DNA of 60,708 nucleotides from Chloroflexota bacterium. Its GTDB lineage: Bacteria > Chloroflexota > Dehalococcoidia > SM23-28-2 > RBG-16-64-32. Below are positions 47,860-56,570 of the stretch, one piece after another. Each line of letters opens with the position of its first letter. The first letter of the stretch is position 1. The position numbers and the translations under genes were made by a program. The stretch covers positions 1-60,708 of the forward strand of contig JAJCYV010000005.1 of the NCBI GenBank assembly GCA_029262695.1. Reading direction: 5' to 3'. The notes below the pieces were generated by a model. It was not told where the DNA came from. It saw only the letters and a program-made list of their open reading frames with translations, and did not search any database.

Positions 47860-48408
47860 CTACTCCAGCTGCAGGATCGTCGGCTGCACCCGGCCGTAGT
47901 CGTCGATGTCGAGGAAGCCGACGGTCCCGAGGCGCGTGGTCATGTGGTTGGGGAACGTGGGGCTGCCCGGGTTGACGATCAGCACGCCCTTGACCGTCGT
48001 CACTTCGGCGCGGTGGGTGCTGCCGCGGACGATGACGTTGACCGGGCCGCCGAAGTTGTGCTGCATCTGCCCCTCGATGGTGCGCAGGGGCGGCGCCTCC
48101 GGTAGCTGGAAGTCGTGGACGAGGCCGATGCGCAGCCGCCTTTCGCCCGCCAGGTCCAGCGTCAGCACCTTCGCCTCCGAGAGGCGAGGGTCTGCCGGCG
48201 GCACGGAGCGCTCAAAGCCTGTGTAGTCGCCGTTGCCGTGGACGGCCATCACCGGCGCTACCTCCTCCAGCCAGTCGATCACCTCCGGCACCATCAGGTC
48301 GCCGCCGTGCATGATCAGGTCGACGCCTCGCAGCGCCTCGTAGACCTGGGGCCATAGCTCCTTCCGGGCGACGGGTACGTGCGTGTCCGAAATCAGGCCG
48401 ATGCGCAT
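47860..48408 (-). CDS. Metallophosphoesterase, YfcE/MJ0936-type
   Basis: 182 residues from ATG 48408, chosen because MRIGLISDTHVP is the normal family start; the frame is open 22 codons further. Metal ligands appear as SDTHVP, MHGGDLM, VHGNGD, VHDFQL, STHR and NPGS. The family hydrolyses phosphodiesters, with no proven physiological substrate in most cases. It is divergent from pdxS. Confidence 0.9.
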   Translation of the reverse strand: MRIGLISDTHVPVARKELWPQVYEALRGVDLIMHGGDLMVPEVIDWLEEVAPVMAVHGNGDYTGFERSVPPADPRLSEAKVLTLDLAGERRLRIGLVHDFQLPEAPPLRTIEGQMQHNFGGPVNVIVRGSTHRAEVTTVKGVLIVNPGSPTFPNHMTTRLGTVGFLDIDDYGRVQPTILQLE

Positions 48409-48435
48409 GTGCCAATCGTAACCGCTTGCCTTCGC

Positions 48436-48464
48436 TTCAACTTCCCGGTTCGGCCCCTTATACT
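48436..48464 (+). promoter_or_regulatory. Promoter of pdxS
   Basis: TTCAAC (48436-48441), 17 bases, TATACT (48459-48464). The predicted start is close to 48471, and GGAGG (48480-48484) lies 6 bases before the pdxS ATG. Confidence 0.6.
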
Positions 48465-48490
48465 GAGTTTCCACTCAACGGAGGTGCCCC

Positions 48491-49378
48491 ATGGCTATCG
48501 AAACCGGAACCGATACTGTTAAGCGCGGCCTGGCGCAGATGCTCAAGGGCGGCGTCATCATGGACGTCGTCACGCCCGAGCACGCCGCGATCGCCCAGGA
48601 GGCCGGCGCCTGCGCCGTCATGGCGCTCGAACGCGTGCCCGCCGACATCCGCGCCAGCGGCGGCGTCGCCCGCATGTCCGACCCGGAGATTATCCAGCGC
48701 ATCATGGACTCGGTCAGCATCCCGGTGATGGCCAAGGTCCGCATCGGCCACTTCGTCGAGGCGCAGGTTCTCGAGTCGATGGGCGTCGACTACATCGACG
48801 AGTCGGAAGTCCTGACGCCCGCCGACGAGACCCACCACGTCAACAAGTGGGACTTCAAAGTGCCGTTCGTCTGCGGCTCCCTCGACCTGGGCGAGGCGCT
48901 GCGGCGCGTCGGCGAGGGCGCGGCGATGATCCGCACGAAGGGCGAGGCCGGCACCGGTGACGTCGTCGAGGCCGTGCGCCACATGCGTACCGTCTGGGAC
49001 GGCATCCGCCGCCTGCAGAACCTCCCCGACGACGAGCTGATGACGGAGGCGAAGAACCTGGGCGCTCCCTACGGCCTGCTGAAGGAGACGAAGGAACTGG
49101 GGCGCCTGCCCGTCGTTAACTTCGCCGCCGGCGGCCTCGCGACGCCGGCCGACGCCGCGCTGATGATGCAGCTCGGAGCGGACGGCGTCTTCGTCGGCTC
49201 CGGCATCTTCAAGTCCGACGACCCGGCGCCGCGCGCGCACGCGATCGTGCAGGCGGTCACCCACTACAACGACCCGTCCGTCATCGCCGAAGTCTCGAAG
49301 GGGCTGGGCCAGCCGATGTCCGGCATCGCCGTCGGCTCCATCAGCGAAGAAGAGCGCCTGGCCAAACGCGGCTGGTAG
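48491..49378 (+). CDS. pdxS: Pyridoxal 5'-phosphate synthase, PdxS subunit
   Basis: 295 residues, full length. [38 protein letters not shown] (with the Schiff-base lysine), [19 protein letters not shown] and [14 protein letters not shown] are nearly invariant family segments. It builds PLP from ribose-5-P, glyceraldehyde-3-P and ammonia. The glutaminase partner pdxT is not in the window. Confidence 0.97.
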   Translation: MAIETGTDTVKRGLAQMLKGGVIMDVVTPEHAAIAQEAGACAVMALERVPADIRASGGVARMSDPEIIQRIMDSVSIPVMAKVRIGHFVEAQVLESMGVDYIDESEVLTPADETHHVNKWDFKVPFVCGSLDLGEALRRVGEGAAMIRTKGEAGTGDVVEAVRHMRTVWDGIRRLQNLPDDELMTEAKNLGAPYGLLKETKELGRLPVVNFAAGGLATPADAALMMQLGADGVFVGSGIFKSDDPAPRAHAIVQAVTHYNDPSVIAEVSKGLGQPMSGIAVGSISEEERLAKRGW

Positions 49379-49390
49379 AAGGGACACGTT

Positions 49391-49867
49391 ATGGCTTCGA
49401 AGCGCGGGATCATCGAGGGCATCCGGCAGGTGCAGGCCGAGGCGGCACGGATCGCCGCGGAGATGCCGGAGGACGCCTGGGACAAGGGCGTCTACGAGAG
49501 GGGATGGAACGCCAAAGAGATCCTCTGCCACATCGCGCTATCGGCGAACGTGCCGGCGTTTCTCATCGCCGCGGCCAATTCACCGGAGCCGGCGCAGATG
49601 CCGGGCGATGCCGGCGACATCGACGACTTTAACGAGAGCCAGGTCGCGATGCGCATGGAGAAGCCGGTCTCGGAGATCCTCACGGAGATCAACCGCACCT
49701 ACGAGCAGGCGGTCAACGTCGTCCAGGCGACGCCCGACGAGCTTCTCGCCAAGCAGATAACGACGCCGTGGCAGACGGAAGGCGAGCTGGGCGCGCTGAT
49801 CCTCGACGAGGACATCCGCGACCACGTCCTGGTCCACCTGGCGGACATCTCCGGCGCGACCGCGTAA
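49391..49867 (+). CDS. DinB / maleylpyruvate-isomerase-like four-helix protein
   Basis: 158 residues, ATG start 12 bases after pdxS. The helical pattern with WNAKEILCHIALSANVPAFL and the late RDHVLVHLADISG supplies the three metal-binding histidines typical of the DinB/MDMPI superfamily. Members are thiol-dependent transferases or of unknown role. The linkage to pdxS may be simple read-through. Confidence 0.75.
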   Translation: MASKRGIIEGIRQVQAEAARIAAEMPEDAWDKGVYERGWNAKEILCHIALSANVPAFLIAAANSPEPAQMPGDAGDIDDFNESQVAMRMEKPVSEILTEINRTYEQAVNVVQATPDELLAKQITTPWQTEGELGALILDEDIRDHVLVHLADISGATA

Positions 49868-49884
49868 GCCCCCGCCGGCCGCCG

Positions 49885-50037
49885 CTACTCGACCAGTCTG
49901 ATTACGCCGTCTTCGCCCTGGATAACGACGTTGGCGCCGTCTGAAGTCTTCGCCGGCGAGCGGACCACGTGCTGGCGCTGAGCGAACTCGTCGGCTCGTT
50001 CAGCCGCTAACCAGGCATGCGAAAGCGCCGCCGTGCT
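49885..50037 (-). pseudogene. Possible 3' fragment of a small DUF2188-like gene
   Basis: In one minus-strand frame ending at TAG (49887-49885) the peptide reads WLAAERADEFAQRQHVVRSP then a segment ending GANVVIQGEDGVIRLVE. This resembles the end of small DUF2188-type proteins, and the codon bias is like the host. There is no start codon before an internal GTG, so only a fragment seems to be left. The similarity is by eye and weak. Confidence 0.3.
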
Positions 50038-50073
50038 CCAACGACGGCGCCTTGATCGAGCTGACCGGCCGGG

Positions 50074-51816
50074 CTACTGGATGAGGCGCGAGCCTGACGT
50101 CAGCACTGTACCGATGGCGAAGAAGATGGGCTCGAGGTCGGCCGACTTTGGTTCGTTGAAGGCGTGACTGCTGTCGGTGGCCAGCGACTCCAGGAACACA
50201 GCCGCGTCCATGTTGTAGTAAGGGCTGCTGGGATCGTCGCGGTCGCACCGGTTGTCGGCGCCCCAGGCGATCGTGAAGATCTCGATGCCCAGCGCCTTGG
50301 CCAGGTCAGCGTTATAGGCGGCCCAGTCGCACGGGCCCTTGTGCTGGTAGCCAGCGCCGCTCGAATCATCGTAGTAGACGTCCGCGGCGACGGCGTCAAG
50401 ACGGAAGTCTTTGCCCGACCTGTTTGAGACGTTGGTCACACGTACCAGGAAGTTGCCGTCGGCCAGGTCATTGATGCTCCAGCTATGGCCCCAGTCATCC
50501 GCTGCGCCGCCTATGTAGTACTTCTCCTGGCTCCCGTCGATGTCGAAGTCCTGGGCGCTCGTCCAGCTACTGCCGCCGTCCCAGGACAGCTGCACGCACA
50601 TCTTGCGGCTTCCCCCGCCGCCGCCTCGTGCCCAGGCGTCGAGGCGCATTTCGATGCCGGAGATTGTGGCGCCGGCGGGAACGCTGCTGCTGACGCCGAA
50701 GTCCCAGAAGTCGTGGCGGTCCTTCTCGCTGCTGCTGCAGCTGGTGGAGGAGCCGTTGCCGCTGTTGTTGTCCCTGGCGTACCCGTTGCCATTACTGCAT
50801 GCTTGGGACGCATTTGACTGGAAGCCGTTGTTGTCGCCGCTGCCACTCGTCACAGGCGCCTGACTGCTACAGAAGTGCTCTCCCGTAGAGTTGCCGCCGC
50901 CGTTGTCCGGTGCTACGTTGGCGGCACCGTCCGTGACGAGGACGATCCCCCAGGTGATGTCGGGGCGGCCGTTGGCAACGAGCTCGTCCGTCGCTGCCTG
51001 GATCGGGTTACCCAGGTTTGTGTGCGCGCCCCGTGGCCCGCCGCGTTCGACACAATCGACCGCGTCGACAGGCGGGCTCAGGTAGTTGAGAACGCCAGGC
51101 GATGTCTGGAAGGTGTCGGTTAGCGGAGCGGGCAGCCAGACCTGCGGGTCGTCCCAGTCCTGGAGGGTCGCGCAGTAGTCCTGGGGTTGGACTGGCGGTG
51201 TCATGGCAGCTGATATCCGCTGGAAATCAGGATTGAAGTTCCCGAACATGGAGAGGATGGCGGCCTTGGCCTCGGCGAGGTCCGTGCTCGACATGGACCC
51301 ACTGTGGTCCAGGACGGTCACGATTTCCGCCGGCCCGTTGCCGACGGCGCCACAGCCGCCGCGACAAGCCCCGGCGGTTGCGTCAACGTTGCAGCCGGTC
51401 ACCCAGCAGCTGTCGCCGGCGCCGACGAGGTTCAGGATGCCGCCGAGGAATGCCGGCGCCTTGCTCGTTGGCGTGACGAAGATCGTGTCGTAGATGCCGG
51501 CAGCCTCGTCGCAGACACCCTGCGGACTCGTGCAGGCGAAAGTGATGTCGACGGTGCCTGGGTCAACGCCATTTGCTGCGACGTAATCGAGCGCGACCTG
51601 CTGGGCGAGGTTGGGGTCGTCCGGCAACTCCTGGGCGCCGGCGAGAGCAGCGGCGTCGGCCGCTGCCTGCACGGTCTGGCGCTCGTGGATGAAGAAGCCG
51701 ACGTCGACGACGGCCATCACGAGCAGAACTACCACTCCCATCATGAGGGCGGCAAGGACGAGAATCTGGCCCTGTTCGCCAGTCTCGCGAGTCTTCGTCA
51801 TCTTCGTCGTCTTCAT
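50074..51816 (-). CDS. TadG-like membrane protein with von Willebrand A domain
   Basis: 580 residues from ATG 51816, chosen because AGGAAG lies 5 bases upstream. Residues 10-60 form a TadE/TadG-like N-terminal helix (GEQGQILVLAALMMGVVVLL) followed by QTVQAAADAAALAGAQEL, typical of TadG pseudopilin-like proteins. A von Willebrand A domain begins at about 165 with the metal site VLDHSGSMSS. After the strand ending LVTDGAA, an insert of roughly 200 residues (Asn/Ser/Gly-rich, then a beta-sandwich-like segment VSSSVPAGATISGIEMRLDA) interrupts it. The domain resumes at LAKALGIEIFTIAWG. Probably an envelope adhesion protein; no other tad genes are nearby. Confidence 0.85.
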   Translation of the reverse strand: MKTTKMTKTRETGEQGQILVLAALMMGVVVLLVMAVVDVGFFIHERQTVQAAADAAALAGAQELPDDPNLAQQVALDYVAANGVDPGTVDITFACTSPQGVCDEAAGIYDTIFVTPTSKAPAFLGGILNLVGAGDSCWVTGCNVDATAGACRGGCGAVGNGPAEIVTVLDHSGSMSSTDLAEAKAAILSMFGNFNPDFQRISAAMTPPVQPQDYCATLQDWDDPQVWLPAPLTDTFQTSPGVLNYLSPPVDAVDCVERGGPRGAHTNLGNPIQAATDELVANGRPDITWGIVLVTDGAANVAPDNGGGNSTGEHFCSSQAPVTSGSGDNNGFQSNASQACSNGNGYARDNNSGNGSSTSCSSSEKDRHDFWDFGVSSSVPAGATISGIEMRLDAWARGGGGGSRKMCVQLSWDGGSSWTSAQDFDIDGSQEKYYIGGAADDWGHSWSINDLADGNFLVRVTNVSNRSGKDFRLDAVAADVYYDDSSGAGYQHKGPCDWAAYNADLAKALGIEIFTIAWGADNRCDRDDPSSPYYNMDAAVFLESLATDSSHAFNEPKSADLEPIFFAIGTVLTSGSRLIQ

Positions 51817-52121
51817 CACCGCTTCCTGACCGATCACGCCTCCAAGAACTGGGTGCCGGGGCCTTCGATCCCGGCTGCGGGGCTGAGTAATTGGGGCGCG
51901 GTCTGAGCTAGGCCTCCTCTGATGAAGTTTACGTAACTCTCCTGCACATTCTGCCAATGAACGGTGGCCATCGCGTTCAGATTTGGTAAACGGCTGCGCA
52001 GGGCCGAGTGCCAGCCGACCCGGCCCGCACGGCGCTGGCGGTCGGCCGGGGCTATCAGAGCAACCCTTCGCCGGCGGATTCGGCGTGTTAGAATGCCGCA
52101 ATCACGGGTAGGAGGTGCCAG

Positions 52122-52904
52122 ATGGCGATGGAAGTACGGCCGGCGGCGGTAGACGCCGAAGTGCTGCGATCTCAGATCAGCGAGAAGTACAGCGAAGTGG
52201 CTCAGGAGCCCGAAAAGGGCTTCCACTTCCACACTGGCAGGCCCCTCGCGGAGATGCTTGGCTATCCAGCGGCCGATGTGGACGCCCTGCCCGAGGGCAC
52301 CGTCGAATCGTTCGCCGGCACCGGCAACCCGTTCTCGTTAGGCAGCCTGAAGCCGGGCGAGACCGTGCTCGACATCGGCTGCGGCGCCGGGTTCGACAGC
52401 CTTATCGCCGCCCGCCAGGTCGGTGGGGCCGGCCACGTCATCGCCGTCGACATGACCGAGGCGATGCGCCAGAAGGCCTCCGCTGGAGCCCGCGAGGCCG
52501 GGCTCATGAACGTGGAAGTCCGGGACGGGCTGGCCGAGAGGCTGCCGCTGGACGATGCATCGATCGATGTCGTCATCAGCAACGGCGTCATCAACCTCTG
52601 CCCGGACAAGATGGCCGTCATGAAGGAGGTCAGCCGCGTGCTGCGTCCCGGCGGACGCGTCCAGATCGCCGACATCGTCGTCCACAAGGAAGTGCCGCAG
52701 AGCGCGAAAGATGACATCGACCTCTGGTCCGGGTGAATCGCCGGTGCTCTGCTGGAAGCAGAGTGGGAATCCGTGCTGAGGCACAGCGGCTTCGTCGACG
52801 TGCGTTGGGGAGAGCAGATCGACGTGTTCTCCGGCTCGAAGCATGAATCGTCTGCCGCCAGCTTCGAAACGCGCGGCGTGACGTTCGGCGCCGTCAAGGA
52901 CTAG
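52122..52904 (+). CDS. ArsM-like SAM methyltransferase, candidate selenoprotein with in-frame TGA
   Basis: ATG 52122 has GGAGG 6 bases upstream. Reading stops at TGA 52734 after 204 codons, but the same frame continues as good coding sequence to TAG 52902 (260 residues if TGA is read). The methyltransferase domain has motif I VLDIGCGAGFDSLIAARQVG, then VISNGVINLCPDKMAVMKEV and VLRPGGRVQIADIVV. The TGA sits in LWSG-TGA-IAGALLEAEWE. Arsenite methyltransferases have a conserved arsenic-binding Cys there (human AS3MT: GEC-LGGAL). The sequence after TGA (LRHSGFVDVRWGEQIDVFSG) is what the family requires. Selenocysteine insertion is proposed; the alternative is a nonsense mutation. Confidence 0.8.
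52745..52765 (+). promoter_or_regulatory. Candidate bacterial SECIS hairpin
   Basis: Directly after TGA (52734-52736) the RNA can fold CTCTGC-TGGAA-GCAGAG (52747-52763), extended by two G-T pairs to 52745-52765. Sixteen bases lie between the TGA and the five-base loop, and the loop has G at its second position. As I recall it, the bacterial SECIS model needs a loop G in the first two positions and a spacing of 16-37. Confidence 0.6.
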
Positions 52905-52919
52905 CGCAAACAGCAGGCA

Positions 52920-52974
52920 AAAAGCTGGAGCCAACGCTCGGATTCGAACCGAGGACCTGCTGTTTACGAAACAG
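52920..52974 (-). repeat. Left attachment repeat, tRNA-Thr 3' fragment
   Basis: Identical to 56089-56143. On the minus strand it holds the tRNA-Thr sequence from the anticodon arm (CTGTTTCGTAAACAG) through the T arm to the acceptor end and CCA. The 5' half of the tRNA is missing here, so it is not a functional gene. Confidence 0.9.
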
Positions 52975-53063
52975 TAGGCAGACGTCCTAACGCATCCTGA
53001 GGCGGCGTCGTTGGGCCAGATTCGTATCTAGAACTGAGGACTCTTGTCACAGCCGGCGCGTCC

Positions 53064-53105
53064 AAGGTCGGGGGATTGCTAACCAAGGGGTTAGCAAATG
53101 GTTAG
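53064..53105 (+). pseudogene. 3' relic of a second integrase gene
   Basis: The frame KVGGLLTKGLANG-stop ends at TAG 53103-53105. The intact tail of the other integrase ends LFSDKALANG-stop, and the DNA agrees (GTTAGCAAATGGTTAGCAATTG here; GTTAGC-AACGGTTAGCAATTG at 56018-56040). It is followed by the tRNA-Arg fragment, the layout of an integrase next to its attachment site. Confidence 0.5.
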
Positions 53106-53148
53106 CAATTGCTGAGAACCCCAGCATTTAGATTCGTCCCACCGAGCA

Positions 53149-53212
53149 TGGACTGAAGAGCTCCGGACTTCTAATCCGGGAGTCGTGGGTTCGAATCCCA
53201 CCGGGCCCTCCA
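53149..53212 (+). pseudogene. 3' fragment of tRNA-Arg(TCT)
   Basis: The anticodon arm CCGGA-CTTCTAA-TCCGG (anticodon TCT), the T arm GTGGG-TTCGAAT-CCCAC and the acceptor end CGGGCCC-T-CCA are intact. The matching 5' acceptor GGGCCCG and the 5' side of the D stem are absent. It is therefore a truncated copy, as left at an attachment site, and not a working tRNA. Confidence 0.8.
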
Positions 53213-53281
53213 GATCGCTTCCCTATCTAATGCAGGTCAGCCAGAACCGCCCGCACACGGAGAGGTCGCGGCGTGATCAGG

Positions 53282-55165
53282 TCAACCCTCGACGATTGTG
53301 ACGCTAGTCCCTATTCCCGGACACCCTTGCTCTTGGGACGCGCTGAGACCGGCGTCGTACCGCAGAGTCTTCAGCGAGTCCACCGGGGTCATGGCGCCGT
53401 TGCAGTCCACGTCGCCCCAGATGTGAGGCGAGGCGTTCAGAATCTCGATGTTCGCGCCCATGTCCGGGCAATCGCCAGTATTCGTGGGCAGGCCCGCGTC
53501 GCCGCGCAGCACGAAGAGCGAGTCGACCGGGTCCACCTGCTGCGAGCAGTTGCCATCCGCCCAGATCACTTGCTGCCCGGGCGCCGTGGTCGGCGTGGGT
53601 GTAGGCACTGGCGTGTCAGTTGGCAGAGGCGTCGGTGACGGCGTCTGTCCCACGGGCGTGGACGTCGGTGTGGGCGTTGGTGTAGGCGTCGGTGACGGCG
53701 TTTGTCCTGCGGGCGTGGCCGTCGGTGTGAGCGTTGGCGTAGGCGTCGGTGACGGCGTCTGCCCGACGGGTGTGGCTGTTGGTGTAGGCGTGGGCGTTGG
53801 TGTAGGCGTGGGCGTGGGCGTTGGGCCCGGCGTCGCCGATGAGGAAGCACCCAATTCGAAGGCGCCTATATCGCACGAACCTGCGGGGCGAGCATAGCCG
53901 CGTTGATCGGTTGACGGAGGGGGACAGTCTGGGCTCCCGGCATCGATCGCCTGACTCCCCGCCAGAAGCGCGTGGGTCTCGGTCGGACCGCCGTTGTTCG
54001 CCAGAGGCGCCAGCGCCGGATTCGAGTTGGGCTTGTCGCCTGGTCCATCAAGATCGCATGATCCATCGTTGCTGAGGTTGTAGCCCTGCGACGTCAATCC
54101 ACCAAGACAGTTCTCGCCGTCGTCGCCGTCGACAATAGAATTCTTGAGGACGAGCGTGGCCTCCGAAGCCTTCGACAGGGAGTCGCCATCACGGGCATTG
54201 TTCCCGGTAAACGTACTATTCGTCACAGTGGCAGTGCCTGCGCCGCCTGTGGTTGATGCGTAGAGAGCGCCGCCGGTTCCTCCCACGAACGGGTCGGGCC
54301 AGATCACGTTGGAACTGAAAGTGCTATTCGTGATTTCGACTTCCCGGAAGTTGACGATGGCCCCGCCGAACTGGGGAGCCCAGTTCCCCTGGAATGTCGA
54401 TCGCGTGATAGTTGCGCTGCCGCCGTTGCTAAGCCCACCGCCGCTGCCCCCGGTCTGGAACAACTGCTTCAGACCCTTGTTGTTGCTGATGGTGCTGTCG
54501 ACGACGTCAAGAGTGCCGCCCAGGTTGAAGATGTAGATACCACCGCCGCTCTGGTTGGTCTCGTTGCCGTCGACGATGCTGTTGATGATCGAGACTGAGC
54601 CCGCGTCGCTGCGGACTCCGCCGCCCGGGCCGGTGCTTCGGTTCTCGCGAACCTCAACGTTCGTGAGTGTGACGTCTGCCAGATTACGCACGCCTCCTCC
54701 ACCAAAGACCGTGTTAGCGAAGCCGTCCCGAATCGTGAGATCGGAAATGCTCACAGTACCGGCACGCGTATCAAAGACCCGGTCCAGGTTATCGCCGTCG
54801 ACGATCGTGCTACTGGCTCCCGCGCCGGTAATGGCCAGATCCCCCGTGATATCGAGGTCTCCGTTCGCTGCGGCATCGTCACCAGCGGGCCCCACGGTCA
54901 GTGTGTAAGTTCCGGCTGGAACGGAAACCGTATCTGCGCCGGGCAGGGCGTTGGCTTCTTGAATGGCAGCCCGCAGAGTGCACTGGCCAGCTCCGGTCGC
55001 GCACACTCCGTTCCCAGGCACGGCATCAACAGCGTCGGCGGTCGAATTGACGGCGAATCCGGCGGCGCCTCCCGAGCCCACAACTACCACGGATGAGACA
55101 ATCGCAACCAGAGCGATCGCAGTGATTCCCAGTGTGTATCGACCGGTTCGCTGGGCTAGCGACAT
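53282..55165 (-). CDS. Secreted beta-helix protein with Thr-Pro linker and dockerin-like tail
   Basis: 627 residues. A signal peptide (about 1-37) is followed by a CSLREA-like start, [21 protein letters not shown] right-handed beta-helix to about 440 carries repeated turns such as [20 protein letters not shown]. Then comes a Thr-Pro repeat linker of about 75 residues. The last 95 residues hold two F-hand-like segments, [18 protein letters not shown] and [19 protein letters not shown], the same type as in the 1797-3491 protein. It probably sits outside the cell; the helix may bind polysaccharide. It lies inside the tRNA-bounded island. Confidence 0.88.
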   Translation of the reverse strand: MSLAQRTGRYTLGITAIALVAIVSSVVVVGSGGAAGFAVNSTADAVDAVPGNGVCATGAGQCTLRAAIQEANALPGADTVSVPAGTYTLTVGPAGDDAAANGDLDITGDLAITGAGASSTIVDGDNLDRVFDTRAGTVSISDLTIRDGFANTVFGGGGVRNLADVTLTNVEVRENRSTGPGGGVRSDAGSVSIINSIVDGNETNQSGGGIYIFNLGGTLDVVDSTISNNKGLKQLFQTGGSGGGLSNGGSATITRSTFQGNWAPQFGGAIVNFREVEITNSTFSSNVIWPDPFVGGTGGALYASTTGGAGTATVTNSTFTGNNARDGDSLSKASEATLVLKNSIVDGDDGENCLGGLTSQGYNLSNDGSCDLDGPGDKPNSNPALAPLANNGGPTETHALLAGSQAIDAGSPDCPPPSTDQRGYARPAGSCDIGAFELGASSSATPGPTPTPTPTPTPTPTPTATPVGQTPSPTPTPTLTPTATPAGQTPSPTPTPTPTPTSTPVGQTPSPTPLPTDTPVPTPTPTTAPGQQVIWADGNCSQQVDPVDSLFVLRGDAGLPTNTGDCPDMGANIEILNASPHIWGDVDCNGAMTPVDSLKTLRYDAGLSASQEQGCPGIGTSVTIVEG

Positions 55166-55415
55166 AGCGCAACGCTCCCTCGGTGCGGGACGAGACCATC
55201 GGGGCCAATGCGAACCCTATCCCGCGTCCATAATTAGACTGCGAGCCCGTTCAGGGTTCATATGCTCGCATATCCGGGCAAAAGCACAATACCTATTTCT
55301 AGCCATCCGCCGTGGGATACGACGCGGGACTAGGCGTGGCGCAGTCAGGCCCGGAGAGAGCCCGTGCTTACCTCCACGGCATGGCAGGCTGCGGAGACGT
55401 CGCCGCGCTCCGTAA

Positions 55416-56033
55416 GAGACGTCGAAGAAGGTCTGCCGCTGCGCCTCGGTCACAAGGTACCTCAACTACAAAACAGGATCCCCGCACTTCTCCCAGGGGA
55501 TGGGACGCGAATTGTTGGGGCTCCGCTGGCAGCACGTGGACTTGGATCGAGCGGAGTTGGCGATTCGGCAAACCGCGCAGTGGCTGCCTCGAATCGGCGT
55601 CACGTATCGGCCACCAAAGACCGCCAAGAGTTCGCGCTCCATCGCTCTTTCGCCGTCGACGATCGAGCGCCTGCGCCATCACCGGCAGGATCAGGTCGAA
55701 AAGCGCATCTTACTTGGCCCGGCGTATCGCGATTCTGATCTGTTCTTCTGTACTGTCGTTGGTCTCCCGCTCGACCCGTCAAATATTCGTCGCGCCTGGA
55801 AGAAGATCACCGACGGCGCCGGGGTCAAGATGCGCTTTCATGATCTTCGGCACGCGCACGCGACTCTGATGCTTCAGCAGGGGATCCATCCAAAGATCGT
55901 CTCAGAGCGCTTGGGACATGCGACGACAGCGATCACGCTCGACACCTACTCGCATGTTCTCCCTGGGCTTCAAGCCGAGGCCGCAGAGAAGTTTGACGCG
56001 CTCTTTTCTGACAAAGCGTTAGCGAACGGTTAG
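55416..56033 (+). pseudogene. Tyrosine recombinase (integrase), N-terminally truncated
   Basis: From ATG 55500 the C-terminal catalytic domain is readable: RELLGLRWQHVDLDRAELAI, HDLRHAHATLMLQQGIHPKI, SERLGHATTAITLDTYSHVL, which hold the HxxR, second His and Tyr. The frame is open back to a TAA at 55413, but the upstream peptide is poor and no DNA-binding N-terminal domain is present. The first catalytic Arg region reads QGMGRELL, one residue shorter than the usual GMRRGELL pattern. Probably inactive. It ends 56 bases before the right attachment repeat. Confidence 0.8.
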
Positions 56034-56055
56034 CAATTGATAACCCTGCCAGCAG

Positions 56056-56082
56056 AAAGCGGCCCCATCAGGGGCCGCTTTT
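56056..56082 (+). terminator. Strong terminator after the integrase remnant
   Basis: AAAGCGGCCCC-ATCA-GGGGCCGCTTT is a perfect 11-base stem followed by TGTAT. It lies just inside the right attachment repeat and also insulates the convergent tRNA-Thr gene. Confidence 0.88.
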
Positions 56083-56088
56083 GTATCT

Positions 56089-56143
56089 AAAAGCTGGAGC
56101 CAACGCTCGGATTCGAACCGAGGACCTGCTGTTTACGAAACAG
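56089..56143 (-). repeat. Right attachment repeat within intact tRNA-Thr
   Basis: The second copy of the 55-base direct repeat; here it is continuous with the tRNA 5' half, so this end rebuilds the complete gene. Confidence 0.9.
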
Positions 56144-56169
56144 CTGCTCTACCACTGAGCTACGTTGGC
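56095..56169 (-). tRNA. tRNA-Thr (anticodon CGT)
   Basis: Reading the minus strand: acceptor GCCAACG, D arm GCTC-AGTGGTA-GAGC, anticodon arm GCTGT-TTCGTAA-ACAGC with anticodon CGT, T arm CTCGG-TTCGAAT-CCGAG, acceptor CGTTGGC, discriminator T and encoded CCA. All stems pair fully. It reads ACG codons and is the integration target of the neighbouring island. Confidence 0.95.
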
Positions 56170-56570
56170 GTCCGTGAAGCCATTGTACGAAATCGCTTCC
56201 CGACGTCCACCCCAATCCGATGGCGTCCGTCTCAGATACCGAGTGCTTGAGCCCGGTCTGCTTTCGTCCGCCGAATGTCGGCGGCAACCGTCGAGGTGGC
56301 TTTCGCAGCGTTACCGTAGCGGCTGAGAACTGCGGGCGGCGTCGGAGCCAGTTTCCCCGCCCCTCGATCCCCGCGCCACGGGCATCATTCTCCACTGGCC
56401 AGGCGCACTAAGGGCCGGGCTGGGGGGGCACCAGCCGCCCCAGCCTCGTGCTCCTGCGCAACCGGCAGCGGGCGGTGCTTCTACGTATTTCGCGCAGTCA
56501 TCCGTATGCCGAGCGGCACTGGTGCCGATCTTCTTCCCGCGCTTGAGTAGAGGTGAGCGGAGCCAAAGTA
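56170..56570. other. Intergenic region, no gene recognised
   Basis: Short frames in both strands lack family likeness and ribosome sites. The only clear structure is a GC-rich hairpin GGCTGGGG...CCCCAGCC (56418-56445) without a T-run. It probably includes the promoter of the response regulator, but I see no convincing -35/-10 pair. Confidence 0.5.

Larger units (their letters stand above)
52920..56143. mobile_element. Decayed integrated element in tRNA-Thr(CGT)
   Basis: A perfect 55-base direct repeat bounds this segment (52920-52974 and 56089-56143). It copies the 3' part of the tRNA-Thr gene up to the anticodon arm. Inside are an integrase C-terminal remnant next to the right repeat, a second integrase tail with a tRNA-Arg fragment at the left, and one secreted-protein gene. 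The layout is that of a tRNA-targeted island that has lost most of its cargo and its active integrase. Confidence 0.8.

Noticed and set aside
51834..51969. Small minus-strand ORF (about 45 codons) just upstream of the TadG-like gene
   Set aside because: No ribosome site, codons unlike the neighbours (several TTA, CTA, AGA, GTA) and no recognisable motif. It probably is leader sequence.
52734..52736. TGA in the ArsM-like gene read as tryptophan or as a simple pseudogene stop
   Set aside because: Many genes in the window end in TGA (for example rpsQ, mtnP, rplM), so it is not a sense codon generally. A plain nonsense mutation remains possible, but position at the conserved Cys plus the hairpin favour selenocysteine.
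52928..52994. Functional second tRNA-Thr at the left repeat
   Set aside because: Only the 3' part is present; the acceptor 5' strand and D arm are missing, so it cannot fold as a tRNA.
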